Positions 8,994 through 18,537 are shown, numbered from the stretch's first letter. The stretch: 45,332 nucleotides of DNA from an uncultured OM182 clade bacterium (GCA_905182025.1 CAJJAA010000010.1:1-45332); one strand, 5' to 3'. The notes: generated by a model not told the origin, from the letters alone. Numbers and translations are program-made.

Positions 8994-9329
8994 TCAGAGA
9001 CGTTTAGGCGCGTTCAACCTTGAGCGCTTCATTATATACAACCCGGGCTGCTTTTTTATTTTTGTGGACGGGGCTATTAAGTATATGGCCATTGCTCGAC
9101 TTTTGACCCGTTCGATAAATAGGTCGGTGAGCATCAACCTATTCAGCTTGGCATCGATAACCCTACCGATAACGCGTGTTACACCGGCAAACCAGAATGT
9201 AATTTGAGCAAGGTAAAGACCTATTACTGTGCGCAATATGTGCAACGCGTTAGCGCTGCTAACGTCGATATCAAATAAAAACACAAGGCTTCTGCCGGGT
9301 ATACGTCAGTAGGCTAAGGCAATGGCAGG
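8994..9329 (-). pseudogene. Decayed DUF4345-type membrane protein
   Basis: Read on the minus strand, the segment around 9180-9290 matches the DUF4345 pattern: FLFDIDVSS, then HILRTVIGLYLAQITFWFAG, the family's 'lfD...n.lRai.GLYLg...FW..G' core. The same frame continues upstream as IALAY, then TGA (9306-9308), then RIPGRS before FLFDID, so a stop interrupts the N-terminal helix. The downstream half lacks the usual GR-x-x-S and DG-x-P motifs and becomes Lys/Arg-rich. An internal GTG at 9284 could open a 96-codon frame, but it would lack the first helix. I read this as a pseudogene; a rapidly diverged short protein is the alternative. Confidence 0.45.
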
Positions 9330-9585
9330 TGACGTATTGTTTTAGGAGGCTTGTTGCTGCTGATAAACCCACACTTTGGTTGTCGCGGCGTCCGATGTCG
9401 GACGGGTTGGCTTGGCCCTTGTAATCGCGCTTTAAATAGGTCGGGTTAGCGCGATAGCCGTGTTTTAAAGCGATATTACTGTTACTTGGCTTTTGACCCT
9501 TTGACTAAAACGTGGTTTATTAGCGGGTTAGGAAAACCTGTCTGTTATAGAGTCTATAGATAGGGTCAATTTGTCAGGGGGAAGC

Positions 9586-11136
9586 ATGTCAGAAGCACGA
9601 GCAGAACAGACTAATTCGGGTAAGAAAATGTCTAATGACGCCATCGATTATCAGGATGTCATTATCGTTGGCGCAGGTCTATCCGGTATTGGTGCTGCAG
9701 TACACCTAATTCAAAACTGTCCGGGCAAGACTTACACGCTTTTGGAAAGCCGTAAGGCTGTCGGTGGTACCTGGGATCTGTTTCGCTATCCCGGCATACG
9801 ATCTGACAGTGATATGCATACGCTTGGTTATAATTTCAAACCTTGGCGCGAGGCCAAATCAATCGCCGATGGCCCGTCAATTCGCAAGTACGTTAACGAA
9901 ACTGCAGACGAATACGATATTCGAGACAAGATTCGATTTGAGCATAGCGTTAAGAGTGCAGCCTGGTCATCAGAAGATGGCTGCTGGTATGTCGACGTTG
10001 AAACGGCTGATGGCTCCGTTAAAACGATTGCCGGCAACATGTTGTTTATGTGCGGCGGATATTACAATTACGAAGAAGCGTTTACGCCAGACTTTAAGGG
10101 CATAGACGATTATAAAGGCGAGGTCATTCATCCGCAGTTCTGGCCTGAAAATCTCGAGTACAAAAACAAAAAGGTTATCATTATTGGTAGTGGCGCCACA
10201 GCTATGACGTTAGTGCCTTCAATGGCAGAACACGGTGCCGATGTGACGATGGTGCAGCGTTCACCAACTTATGTTGTGTCTGCGCCAGATAAAGACAAGA
10301 TAGCGAATGGCTTGCGCAAGATTCTGCCGGAGAAATGGGCCTACGCGATTACGCGGTTCAAGAATATTAAGCTGCAACGTTTCATGTACGAAAGAACGCG
10401 TACTGCGCCAGAGAAAGTTAAAGCTATGCTGTTGAAGATGGTCAGAAAAGAACTGGGTCCTGATTATGACGTTGATAAACATTTTACGCCATCCTACAAC
10501 CCATGGGATCAGCGAATGTGTTTGGTGCCTAATTCGGATTTGTTTCAATCAATTAAGTCCGGCAGCGCCAAAGTAGTGACTGAACATATCGATTGTTTTA
10601 CCGAAAAGGGTTTAAAACTTGCTAATGGCGAAGAGTTAGAGGCTGATGTCATAGTGACGGCCACGGGTTTAAAGCTAACCGTTATGTCTGGTGTTGAGTT
10701 TCTTGTCGATGGCAAGAAAGTCCACTTCCCAGACACCTTCAGTTATAAAGGCATGATGTATTCCGACGTACCTAATATGGTGCACACCTTCGGTTATGTG
10801 AATGCGTCTTGGACGTTACGTGCCGATTTGACCGCCGAGTACGCCTGTAAGCTGGTTAACCGAATGGATGAGTTGGGGATGCGTCAATGCACCGCTGTAT
10901 TGCCGGTTGAGGATTCGAACATGCCAAGTAAACCTTGGATCGATGACTTCACTGCCGGTTACATGTCGCGCGTGATGCATCTTTTCCCCAAGCAGGGCGA
11001 AAAAGCCCCCTGGGTAAATACACAGAATTACATCTTAGACAAAAAGATGGTTCGAAATGCGGCCTTGGAAGACGGCGTGCTGACCTTTGATAATCCCAAA
11101 GGCGCTAATGCAGGTTCTCAAGCGGCTGCCAGCTAA
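9586..11136 (+). CDS. Flavin-containing / Baeyer-Villiger-type monooxygenase (EthA-like)
   Basis: A 516-aa FAD- and NADPH-dependent monooxygenase. The first dinucleotide motif is GAGLSGIG (residues 29-36), followed by GGTWDLFRYPGIRSDSD, characteristic of the EthA-type group. YKGEVIHPQFW at 176-186 fits the Baeyer-Villiger fingerprint F-x-G-x3-H-x3-W with Tyr for Phe. The NADPH motif GSGATA lies at 201-206. Such enzymes insert oxygen next to a ketone to give an ester or lactone, or oxidise sulfur or nitrogen. A TTG at 9571 is in frame, but AGGGGGA sits 4 bases before ATG 9586, which fixes the start. The RND genes follow 86 bases later in the same direction and may be co-transcribed; a link in function is not evident. 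Confidence 0.93.
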   Translation: MSEARAEQTNSGKKMSNDAIDYQDVIIVGAGLSGIGAAVHLIQNCPGKTYTLLESRKAVGGTWDLFRYPGIRSDSDMHTLGYNFKPWREAKSIADGPSIRKYVNETADEYDIRDKIRFEHSVKSAAWSSEDGCWYVDVETADGSVKTIAGNMLFMCGGYYNYEEAFTPDFKGIDDYKGEVIHPQFWPENLEYKNKKVIIIGSGATAMTLVPSMAEHGADVTMVQRSPTYVVSAPDKDKIANGLRKILPEKWAYAITRFKNIKLQRFMYERTRTAPEKVKAMLLKMVRKELGPDYDVDKHFTPSYNPWDQRMCLVPNSDLFQSIKSGSAKVVTEHIDCFTEKGLKLANGEELEADVIVTATGLKLTVMSGVEFLVDGKKVHFPDTFSYKGMMYSDVPNMVHTFGYVNASWTLRADLTAEYACKLVNRMDELGMRQCTAVLPVEDSNMPSKPWIDDFTAGYMSRVMHLFPKQGEKAPWVNTQNYILDKKMVRNAALEDGVLTFDNPKGANAGSQAAAS

Positions 11137-11222
11137 AGCCAAAGCTGACAGAGCGTGTTTGTAAAACTCGTCGCCGAGGGTTGCAGCAGTCCTATTTCGA
11201 AATTAAACAGGGAGACGTCAGT

Positions 11223-12338
11223 TTGAAGAAGACTTACACCATCGCGCTAATCATCGCGGTGGTACTAGGTGCGTGGTTGTATTCTGGCGTGTTCGATGCC
11301 GATAGCATTGATGCTGAAATGGTCGTCGATGAAATCAGGTCGGAGCAGATTACGCCTCGCGTGCGTGTTGTCTCAAGCCAAGCGCAGCAGTATATCGCTC
11401 AAGTCATTGCTAACGGTCGTACGCAAGCGAAACGCACCGTGCAGGTTCGTTCTGAAACAAGTGGGCGTGTCATTGCGTTACCTCGTGAAAAGGGGGCGAC
11501 GGTAGAGGCCGGTGATCTGTTATGCAAACTGTCCTTGGAAGACAGTAAGATTCAACTCGCTAAAGCCAAGGCTGCGCTGCGGCATGCAAAGCTTGAACAC
11601 AAAGGCTTGTCCCAACTGAACCAAAGTGGCTATCAAGGTGAGGTTAGCATGGCGAATGCTGATGTAACGTTGGCTAACGCGCGGGCTGAACTCAAACGTC
11701 GTGAGCTTGATTTGGAATATCGAGACATTCGTTCGCCTTTTAAAGGCTTGGTTCAAGATCGACCAGTGAATATAGGTGATGTGCTGCAGGTGGGAAGTAT
11801 CTGCGCTGAAATACTTGATCCAGACCCGTTGTTGATTGTCGCGCACATCTCCGAAGGTCAGATTTACAGTATTGGTGAGGGTGCGGGGGCAACAGCAAAG
11901 TTGAAGTCCGGCGAGACGGTTGACGGCGTGGTGACTTATATCAGCCATGCGGCGGACCCGATAACGAGCACCTATCGCGTTGAGATTGAGATCTCCAATG
12001 CTGATTTCGCGCTGCGGCAGGGTTTGTCGGCGGATGTGTATTTGCCGCTTTATGCAGTGCCGGCGCATCGGGTTTCACCAGCTGCCCTGTCATTGAGTGA
12101 CCAAGGTAAGGTTGGTATCAAAATTGTTAATAGTGAGAACCAAGTTGAATTTATCGAGGTTACCATCATTAGCGATACGATCGATGGTGTTTGGTTAACG
12201 GGATTGCCTGCGCAGGTGCAGATTATTGTTCTTGGTCAAGAGAACGTTTTTCATAGCCAAACCGTTGAGCCAGTTATGGTTAATGGCGCTGTTGTCGGCG
12301 AAGTCAGCAGCGAAGTTCGTCAAGCAGGCAGAGGCTAG
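11223..12338 (+). CDS. RND efflux periplasmic adaptor (membrane fusion protein, HlyD/AcrA-type)
   Basis: A 371-aa protein with an N-terminal membrane anchor (TYTIALIIAVVLGAWLYSG) and then the barrel-sandwich halves typical of adaptors: VQVRSETSGRV with an EKGATVEAGDLLCKL turn, a short alpha-hairpin about residues 105-160, and EYRDIRSPFKGLVQDRPVNIGD. The anchor has no lipobox Cys. The start is TTG at 11223, chosen because AGGGAG lies 8 bases upstream and the anchor follows at once; the frame is open further up to TTG 11181 without a ribosome-binding site. The permease gene begins 5 bases after the stop. No outer-membrane factor is present, so the pump probably uses a TolC encoded elsewhere. 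Confidence 0.92.
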   Translation: MKKTYTIALIIAVVLGAWLYSGVFDADSIDAEMVVDEIRSEQITPRVRVVSSQAQQYIAQVIANGRTQAKRTVQVRSETSGRVIALPREKGATVEAGDLLCKLSLEDSKIQLAKAKAALRHAKLEHKGLSQLNQSGYQGEVSMANADVTLANARAELKRRELDLEYRDIRSPFKGLVQDRPVNIGDVLQVGSICAEILDPDPLLIVAHISEGQIYSIGEGAGATAKLKSGETVDGVVTYISHAADPITSTYRVEIEISNADFALRQGLSADVYLPLYAVPAHRVSPAALSLSDQGKVGIKIVNSENQVEFIEVTIISDTIDGVWLTGLPAQVQIIVLGQENVFHSQTVEPVMVNGAVVGEVSSEVRQAGRG

Positions 12339-12343
12339 CCGAT

Positions 12344-15300
12344 ATGCATCGTATTTTAGAGGCCGTGATCGACAATAGCAGGGTCACCCTGTGCATCTTA
12401 TTAATGGTGGTGTTGGCCGGCTCTGTTGCGCGAAGCACGATCAATGTTGAAGCCGATGCCGACATAACGATTCCGTTAGTCATGGTTGTTATTCCACATA
12501 TCGGTATTTCGCCGGAGGATGCCGATAGATTGATCGTGCGACCGATGGAAAGTGAAGTGCGATCTATCGAAGGTGTCAAAGAGGTTAGTGCATTCGCGAC
12601 AGAGGGTGCCGCGACATTGATGTTGGAATTCGATATTGACTTCGACTCTGATGATGCTATTGCGGAAGTGCGTGCCGCGGTTGATCGAGGTCAATCAGAG
12701 ATCCCTGGTACTGCTGAAGAACCTATAATCAAAGGCATCACAATTTCTGACTTCCCTGTCATAGCGATTAGTTTGACATCCGATACGGTGCCGGAGCGGG
12801 TGCGATATAACCTAGCGGTTGATTTAAAGTATGAGCTGGAAAGCTTGCCGGAAGTTTTAGAGGCAAGGCTGTCAGGGCATCGAGAAGAGTTGCTCGAAGC
12901 GGTCATTGACCCACTGCAGTTAGAACATTATGCCGTTTCGCAGCAGGAAATGTTTGCAGCGGTACGAAATAACAATAGCCTTATTGCAGCTGGCGCAATG
13001 GATACCGGTCAAGGGCGATTTGCGATTAAGGTGCCTGGCCTGATTGAGTCGAGTGCGGATGTCTTCAGTCTACCCATCAAATCAAACGGTGATATTGTCG
13101 TAACGCTCGACAAGATTGCGGAGGTACGTAGAACCTTTAAGGATCGGGACAGTTATACTCGCGTCAATGGTAAGCCGGCATTAACTGTCGAGGTGTTACG
13201 TCGACCCGGTGCAAATGTCATTGATCTAAACCAGAAGGTACGCGAGCTAGTCGCAGAGAAGACGAAAAGTTACCCGCAGGATTTAACGGTTATTTTTAGT
13301 CAGGATCAATCCGGTTTTGCGAAGGAGCAGGTATCTGAGTTACAGGGCAATATCGTCACAGCCATGGCGTTGGTCATGGTGATGGTCGTTGCTGCAATGG
13401 GATTACGCTCGGGTATTCTCGTTGGTGCAGCTGTACCGTTTTCATTCCTGTTTGGATTATTGGTACTCAATTCTTTGGGCTACTCGTTCAATTTTATGGT
13501 GATGTTTGGCATGTTGTTAGGTTTAGGCATGCTAATCGATGGCGCGATTGTCGTGACTGAATACGCTGATCGTAAAATGGCCAATGGTATGCACAAGAAG
13601 GAGGCCTACAAGGCTGCATCGAAACGCATGTTTTGGCCTGTCTTGGCATCTACAGCAACAACGTTGGCGGCTTTTCTGCCGTTGTTCTTCTGGCCCGGTA
13701 CGTCAGGTCAATTCATGATGTATTTACCCATTACCGTGTTTGCCGTGTTGGTGGGTTCATTACTTTATGCGCTTTTCTTTGGCCCGACCCTTGGTGCGCT
13801 ATTTGGCAAGGCCGGTAGCACAGATGAAAAGTCGATGGCACAACTGCGCATCCTTGAACATGGCGATGTGCTTACCTTGCGTGGCTTCACCGGCGTCTAT
13901 GCACGCTTTCTGAAGAAGGTTGTGAGTTATCCGGTCACCGTTCTGGCACTTGTGCTCGGTGTTCTGTATGTCATCTATAGTTCCTATGGTGCGAACAATC
14001 CAGGTTTTATCTATTTCACTAAAACAGATCCTACCTTTGGCCGTGTCAGCATTAGCGCACGGGGTAACTATTCTAAAGAGGAACTCGGTAATTTGATGCT
14101 CGAAGCAGAGCAGACGTTAATGCCACTGGATGGTGTGCAAAGTTATTTCACCAGCACGGCGTCAGGCCAACAAGGGGGTATGCGAGGCGGCAATAGTACG
14201 CCGGTTGACCAGATCGGCATGATTTTTATGGAGATGGATGGAAAAGCTGCCGGTACAACAGGCTGGGAAATTCTTGAGGAGGCGCGCAGAAAGCTGGCGC
14301 CGGTCGCGGGCATTACCACTGAGATTGCCGAACAGGAATATGGGCCGCCAGTGGGAAAGGACATTCAGATTCAGGTCGCCTCCAAGTACAGGGAGGATCT
14401 AGAGCCCGCGGTTACCAAGATCCGAGACTATCTTGAGAGTGTGGACGGGTTAAGAGATATCGAAGATACCCGTGAATTGCCGGGCATAGAATGGGTGCTT
14501 GAGGTCGATCGCGCCAAGGCGGCTCAGTTTAACGTCAACATTAACGAGGTTGGTGCGGCTGTTCAGCTTGTCACTAACGGCATATATTTAGGTGAGTATC
14601 GACCGGATGATGCGGAAGAGGAGGTTGAGATTCGCCTTCGCTATCCTGATTCTGAACGTAACACTAACACGCTCGATCAGTTGCGGGTGATGACGGTCAA
14701 TGGCCCGGTGCCCCTGAGCAATTTTGTCACTCGAAAAGCAAAGAAAAAGCTTAATTCAATCGAGCGAGTTGACGGCGAGTACATTATGGATGTTCGCGCG
14801 AATGTGAACCCCGGTATCGTTGCCGACAAGAAGGTGATGCAAATTCAACAATGGGTGGAAGAGGCAGATATTGCCAGCCGTATAAAGGTTAAGTTCCGCG
14901 GTGCCTCTGAAGAACAAAACGAATCATTGCAGTTTATTGGGTTCGCTTTCTTGATGGCACTACTGTTGATGTTCGTTTTATTAGTTGCTCAGTTCAACAG
15001 TTTTTATCAGGCTGCTCTGATTCTGTCATCGGTAGCGATGTCGACGGCCGGCGTATTGTTAGGGCTGTTGATATTTAATCAAACCTTTAGCGCGATCTTG
15101 ACCGGCATCGGTATCGTGGCTTTGGCGGGTATCGTCGTCAATAACAATATTGTACTTATTGATACATATAATGAGTTACGACGAGCGGGGATTGAATCTA
15201 TCGATGCGATTGTAAAGACTGGCGCGCAACGATTGCGTCCGGTTTTCTTGACAACGGTCACGACGATTCTTGGTCTGCTGCCATTGGCCAGCAATGTCAG

Positions 15301-15517
15301 TATCGACATTATCAATCGCGAGATTGTCTATGGCGGACAAGTCTCTGCTTACTGGGTTAAATTGGCGAGTAGCATTGTTTATGGTTTGTCCTTCGCGACG
15401 GTTCTGACTTTGGTTGTTACGCCGGTAATGTTGGCGTTACCCACGACTTTGAAAAAAATTAATTTCCCTTCGAATATGGCAACACTATTCCCGGTGCTAA
15501 AAAGAGCGTCGAATTAA
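12344..15517 (+). CDS. RND efflux permease (AcrB/HAE-1-like inner-membrane pump)
   Basis: A 1057-aa protein with the RND layout: one N-terminal helix, a large periplasmic loop (about 35-335), helices 2-6, an amphipathic stretch, a second loop (about 560-860) and helices 8-12. The TM4 proton-relay segment reads MLIDGAIVVTEYADR with D399 followed by Gly, where AcrB has two Asp. Helix 10 has VALAGIVVNNNIVLIDTYNE. The 5-base gap from the adaptor gene marks one operon. Substrates could be lipids, detergents or drugs; the sequence does not tell. The single-Asp form is known from other RND branches, so it is a subfamily feature rather than a defect. Confidence 0.94.
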   Translation: MHRILEAVIDNSRVTLCILLMVVLAGSVARSTINVEADADITIPLVMVVIPHIGISPEDADRLIVRPMESEVRSIEGVKEVSAFATEGAATLMLEFDIDFDSDDAIAEVRAAVDRGQSEIPGTAEEPIIKGITISDFPVIAISLTSDTVPERVRYNLAVDLKYELESLPEVLEARLSGHREELLEAVIDPLQLEHYAVSQQEMFAAVRNNNSLIAAGAMDTGQGRFAIKVPGLIESSADVFSLPIKSNGDIVVTLDKIAEVRRTFKDRDSYTRVNGKPALTVEVLRRPGANVIDLNQKVRELVAEKTKSYPQDLTVIFSQDQSGFAKEQVSELQGNIVTAMALVMVMVVAAMGLRSGILVGAAVPFSFLFGLLVLNSLGYSFNFMVMFGMLLGLGMLIDGAIVVTEYADRKMANGMHKKEAYKAASKRMFWPVLASTATTLAAFLPLFFWPGTSGQFMMYLPITVFAVLVGSLLYALFFGPTLGALFGKAGSTDEKSMAQLRILEHGDVLTLRGFTGVYARFLKKVVSYPVTVLALVLGVLYVIYSSYGANNPGFIYFTKTDPTFGRVSISARGNYSKEELGNLMLEAEQTLMPLDGVQSYFTSTASGQQGGMRGGNSTPVDQIGMIFMEMDGKAAGTTGWEILEEARRKLAPVAGITTEIAEQEYGPPVGKDIQIQVASKYREDLEPAVTKIRDYLESVDGLRDIEDTRELPGIEWVLEVDRAKAAQFNVNINEVGAAVQLVTNGIYLGEYRPDDAEEEVEIRLRYPDSERNTNTLDQLRVMTVNGPVPLSNFVTRKAKKKLNSIERVDGEYIMDVRANVNPGIVADKKVMQIQQWVEEADIASRIKVKFRGASEEQNESLQFIGFAFLMALLLMFVLLVAQFNSFYQAALILSSVAMSTAGVLLGLLIFNQTFSAILTGIGIVALAGIVVNNNIVLIDTYNELRRAGIESIDAIVKTGAQRLRPVFLTTVTTILGLLPLASNVSIDIINREIVYGGQVSAYWVKLASSIVYGLSFATVLTLVVTPVMLALPTTLKKINFPSNMATLFPVLKRASN

Positions 15518-15720
15518 AGTTGTGAAACCGTTTCGATGGCATTACTTTCGAAAGTCGAGGGCCCTTTTTTCAGCATGCCTAACTACCTGCCTCCGGCGCT
15601 TAAGACTCTGTGAAACTTCGTTCAAGCTTTGGTGACAGGTCTTGAATTAGGGTTAAGCGTTCGGTTAGGATGCAACGGGTTTCAAGGATGAAATCGGCTT
15701 AAAGTCTTAGGAAATTTTGA

Positions 15721-16098
15721 ATGTCACTATCTGTCAATATTGATGAGAATCTAAAGCTGATTCATCTCACGTGCAGCGATATCATTTCGGCACAAGATCT
15801 CGTTGATTACGAGCGTGACTATTGGTCAGAACCAAGGATGCTTGGCTTTAATCAAATCATTGATTTTGCAAATGCCCTTTGGGATGTAGAGTTTTCCGAA
15901 TTGTTTATGTTGGCGGCAAATGCAACGATGCAAGATGGTTCTATAACAGGGCTTAAAACCTACGTTGTCGTCGCTGACGCGATGCAAGCCGAGTTAGCAG
16001 AATTCTATCGCGACACTCGACATGAGATTTGTCCTGCTCATATCCGTGAAATTATTGTCTGCCTCGATATCAATGAAGCGCTCAAAGCATTGACATAA
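15721..16098 (+). CDS. STAS/SpoIIAA-like small protein
   Basis: A 125-aa soluble protein without signal peptide. The pattern of strands and helices resembles the SpoIIAA-like (STAS) fold: LKLIHLTCSD, a helix with DLVDYERDYW, FNQIIDFANALWDV, a helix with FMLAANATM, GLKTYVVVAD, and a C-terminal IREIIVCLDINEALKAL. In that family the fold serves as a regulatory or lipid-binding module; here no phosphorylatable Ser can be assigned. ATG at 15721 has AGGA about 8 bases upstream. It stands between the RND operon and a GPH transporter, with about 200 and 150 bases of gap, so it is probably its own unit. The family call rests on pattern only. Confidence 0.65.
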   Translation: MSLSVNIDENLKLIHLTCSDIISAQDLVDYERDYWSEPRMLGFNQIIDFANALWDVEFSELFMLAANATMQDGSITGLKTYVVVADAMQAELAEFYRDTRHEICPAHIREIIVCLDINEALKALT

Positions 16099-16121
16099 GC
16101 AGGCGAGTTGCCCTCCCCTTG

Positions 16122-16145
16122 GATCAACTGTAGAGTTGATCAACT
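16122..16145. promoter_or_regulatory. Three-half-site inverted repeat upstream of the GPH transporter gene
   Basis: GATCAACT (16122-16129), four bases GTAG, then the perfect 12-base palindrome AGTTGATCAACT (16134-16145). The half-site AGTTGATC thus appears three times in alternating orientation. No T-tract follows, so it is not a terminator of the preceding gene. It lies 105 bases before the transporter start and looks like an operator. Confidence 0.4.
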
Positions 16146-16249
16146 AACAAGTAATCGAGTTTTGCTATTGGTGTGCCTACTGAAGGATAACCACAGGGCT
16201 AATCGAAGCCTGTTGCCAACGTTGTTGGTACAAAGTTTGGGAGACGTTT

Positions 16250-17746
16250 TTGTCTGAGCCGTCGTCTGAACAGCTGTTACAAGGTCAGCCTAAACCTCAA
16301 GCAGAGCATCGTCTGTCGCTGCCAACGATGATGTCATACGGCTTTGGCCAAGTTTCCGAAGCGATTAAGAACTCCGGCTTCAACATATTTCTATTGTTCT
16401 ACTATAACCAAGTGCTGCATGTTTCCGCGACGGCGACGAGTATTGCGCTGGCTCTCGCGCTAGTTTTTGATGCGCTCACTGATCCCATAGCGGGTAGCCT
16501 TTCAGACAAAATGCGTAGTCGCTGGGGCCGACGCCATCCCTTTATTGTTGCCGCTGCGATACCGCTGTCGATCACGTTTTACTTTCTATTTAATCCGCCG
16601 GAATTAGATTCCGAGCTTGGTTATGTGTTTTGGTTGCTGACATTTGCTGTGCTGGTACGAGGATCATTAACCTTTTTTCAGGTGCCTCACCTCGCGCTTG
16701 GTGCCGAGCTTGCGCGAGATTATCACCAACGCTCCACGCTGTACTCGTTTAATACCTTCTTTGGCGTGATGGGTGCTGCGTTGTTTATACCCGCTTCCTA
16801 CATATTCTTTTTTCCGACAACCGAAGAGTTTAATCCTGCTCTACTGAACGAAGCAGCTTATTCATCTTGGGCTTTGTTTGGCAGCGGACTGATTATTTTT
16901 GCCATAGTTGTTTGTGTCGTAGGCACCTACCGCGAAATTCCTAATCTGCAAGAGCTGACATCGGAGAATCAACAGAACCGTTTCAGTTTCAAACAACTTT
17001 TTGTTGAGATGGGTGAGGCACTCAATAACAAGTCTTTCCGGGCGATTTTTTTTGGCATGATGCTAACCACGTTTATTCTTTCCGTCGAGGGTGTGTTCAA
17101 TCCGTTTATGGGCTTTCATTTCTGGGGTATGACAACTGAACAACTGAAGTTTGTGCCTATTGGCAGCTTTGTAGGCTTGTTCCTGTCGGTCATTGCGATC
17201 CCCTTCGTGACAAAACGTTTTGATAAGAAGCCGACACTGATTGGTAGCGCGTTCATTATATTGTTCAATGTTAACTTGCCGATTGTATTAGCGTTGAGTG
17301 GCGTCAGCTGGTTTCCAGCGCAAGGTTCGACCGCTTTGCTGGTTGTATTGATTCTAAGCGCGTCAATCACCGCTTTTTTTGCGGTTATGGTATTTGCCTG
17401 CCTGAATTCCATGTTTGCGGACATTGCCGATGAGCATGAGCTTGAGGTTGGGGAACGTCGAGAAGGGGTTTTATTTTCAGCAAGGGCATTCGCGGTGAAA
17501 TTGACTGCGTCGCTTGGATTGATCTTTGGCGGCATCTTGTTAGATTTCATTCAGTTTCCAAGGGGCGCGTCGCTCGGCGAAGTTAGTAGTGACGTTGTTT
17601 GGCAACTTGGCTTTATTGTTGGTCCTGCTACCTCCGTATTTTCGGTGATCGGCATGTTCTTCTATTTCGGCTATGCAATAGACGAAAAGCGACACACAGA
17701 AATCATTGATGAGTTAAAACGTCGTAAAACCTCGAAGGTAGATTAG
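16250..17746 (+). CDS. MFS transporter of the GPH (glycoside-pentoside-hexuronide:cation symporter) type
   Basis: A 498-aa inner-membrane protein with about 12 helices. Early landmarks are MMSYGFGQVSEAIKNSGF, FDALTDPIAGSLSDKM and SRWGRRHPF between helices 2 and 3, all typical of GPH/MFS_2 carriers; the second half has DIADEHELEVGERREGVLFS, the family's conserved cytoplasmic loop. The family moves sugars, glycosides or related organic molecules with a cation. The start is TTG at 16250 with GGGAG 6 bases upstream; the first in-frame ATG would remove residues before the first helix. Two more members of the family lie in this window (25838 and 40050). Substrate unknown. Confidence 0.88.
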   Translation: MSEPSSEQLLQGQPKPQAEHRLSLPTMMSYGFGQVSEAIKNSGFNIFLLFYYNQVLHVSATATSIALALALVFDALTDPIAGSLSDKMRSRWGRRHPFIVAAAIPLSITFYFLFNPPELDSELGYVFWLLTFAVLVRGSLTFFQVPHLALGAELARDYHQRSTLYSFNTFFGVMGAALFIPASYIFFFPTTEEFNPALLNEAAYSSWALFGSGLIIFAIVVCVVGTYREIPNLQELTSENQQNRFSFKQLFVEMGEALNNKSFRAIFFGMMLTTFILSVEGVFNPFMGFHFWGMTTEQLKFVPIGSFVGLFLSVIAIPFVTKRFDKKPTLIGSAFIILFNVNLPIVLALSGVSWFPAQGSTALLVVLILSASITAFFAVMVFACLNSMFADIADEHELEVGERREGVLFSARAFAVKLTASLGLIFGGILLDFIQFPRGASLGEVSSDVVWQLGFIVGPATSVFSVIGMFFYFGYAIDEKRHTEIIDELKRRKTSKVD

Positions 17747-17925
17747 ACGTAAAACCCGACTGAAGATATTAAGTATCTGATCATCGAGTTGCCCGCGTGT
17801 GTGCTATTTGGAGAAAGTTAAACATCCGGTAAAGCAGCGCATCCCGCTTGTCAGCGTCACCCAACACCGGTGCTATTTTGACTTTAAGATATTCTGTACC
17901 TCACTATCGAGGTGCACCACTGACT

Positions 17926-18243
17926 CTAAGCTGCAATGATGAAGTGGTGTCTGGCGCCAGTTGGAGTTTGTCGGTGACCGTCTTGTCTCAGTCGAATTGG
18001 CGTCCCCTGTGAGGTTGTTGCAAATCGATCCTCGCTCAGAAAGATCCAGCTGCCGTCTTCATGGAGTTGTATCCCGTGTCCATCATCTGAAATCGCGATG
18101 GTCGGTTCGGCTTGTGTAGTCTCGGGCAATAAAAGTAATGAGAAAACTAAAATCAAACGAATGCGTAGAAGTGTTGTAGGACTTAGCTTGGAGGCGATTT
18201 TAGGGAATGCACTAAGGCAGAGTTTAAGACGCGTAGTGGGCAT
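17926..18243 (-). CDS. Small exported protein with DGSW-type repeat (DUF3157-like)
   Basis: From ATG at 18243 the product has 105 aa. A hydrophobic stretch LILVFSLLLLPETTQA ending in a signal-peptidase-like TQA-E site (about residues 30-45) precedes the mature part. That part carries GIQLHEDGSWIFLSED and, shortly after, GTPIRLRQDGHRQ, two copies of a 'L.dDG.W' repeat seen in DUF3157-like periplasmic proteins; the second copy has lost the Trp. The frame is open upstream to 18402, and ATG 18264 is an alternative start; no good ribosome-binding site distinguishes them. It converges with the GPH gene. Function unknown, and the signal peptide is unusually long for either start. Confidence 0.55.
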   Translation of the reverse strand: MPTTRLKLCLSAFPKIASKLSPTTLLRIRLILVFSLLLLPETTQAEPTIAISDDGHGIQLHEDGSWIFLSEDRFATTSQGTPIRLRQDGHRQTPTGARHHFIIAA

Positions 18244-18537
18244 TGCGTATCGATAAATCTGCATGGGATTGATTCGGTTCCAGATTGGGTGAGGGTGCAT
18301 CGAATAAGACTTAAGCGTTGATAAAGCGCAGTGATCGAGAGCGTTAGGATATATTCTTCGGTGGATACAGGAAAATACACCGTTATTTAGGCCAAACCCC
18401 AAGATTTGTAGCCGACTTTTTTACCGGCTCATTTTGATGATCTCAATACGCTCGGCAGCGCATCGGGTGGGTTTTCGCGCTTTGATTTGTGATATCTTAA
18501 AGGGGTTTTAGAAGTATATGCAGGAGGTAATTTCTCG
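18244..18537. other. Intergenic region carrying the upstream signals of the acyl-CoA dehydrogenase gene
   Basis: About 290 bases between the start of the small exported protein (minus) and the GTG of the acyl-CoA dehydrogenase (plus). CAGGAGGTAA at 18522-18531 is the dehydrogenase ribosome-binding site. The part upstream of 18264 is still open in the frame of the minus-strand gene, so some of it may be coding. No other structure is evident. Confidence 0.4.

Noticed and set aside
11520..12068. 182-codon antisense frame opposite the RND adaptor gene
   Set aside because: No ribosome-binding site or family motif; it mirrors the codon bias of the adaptor gene on the other strand.
17116..17550. 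144-codon antisense frame opposite the GPH transporter gene
   Set aside because: Low-complexity composition rich in Asn, Thr and Lys, no motif; a shadow of the transporter.
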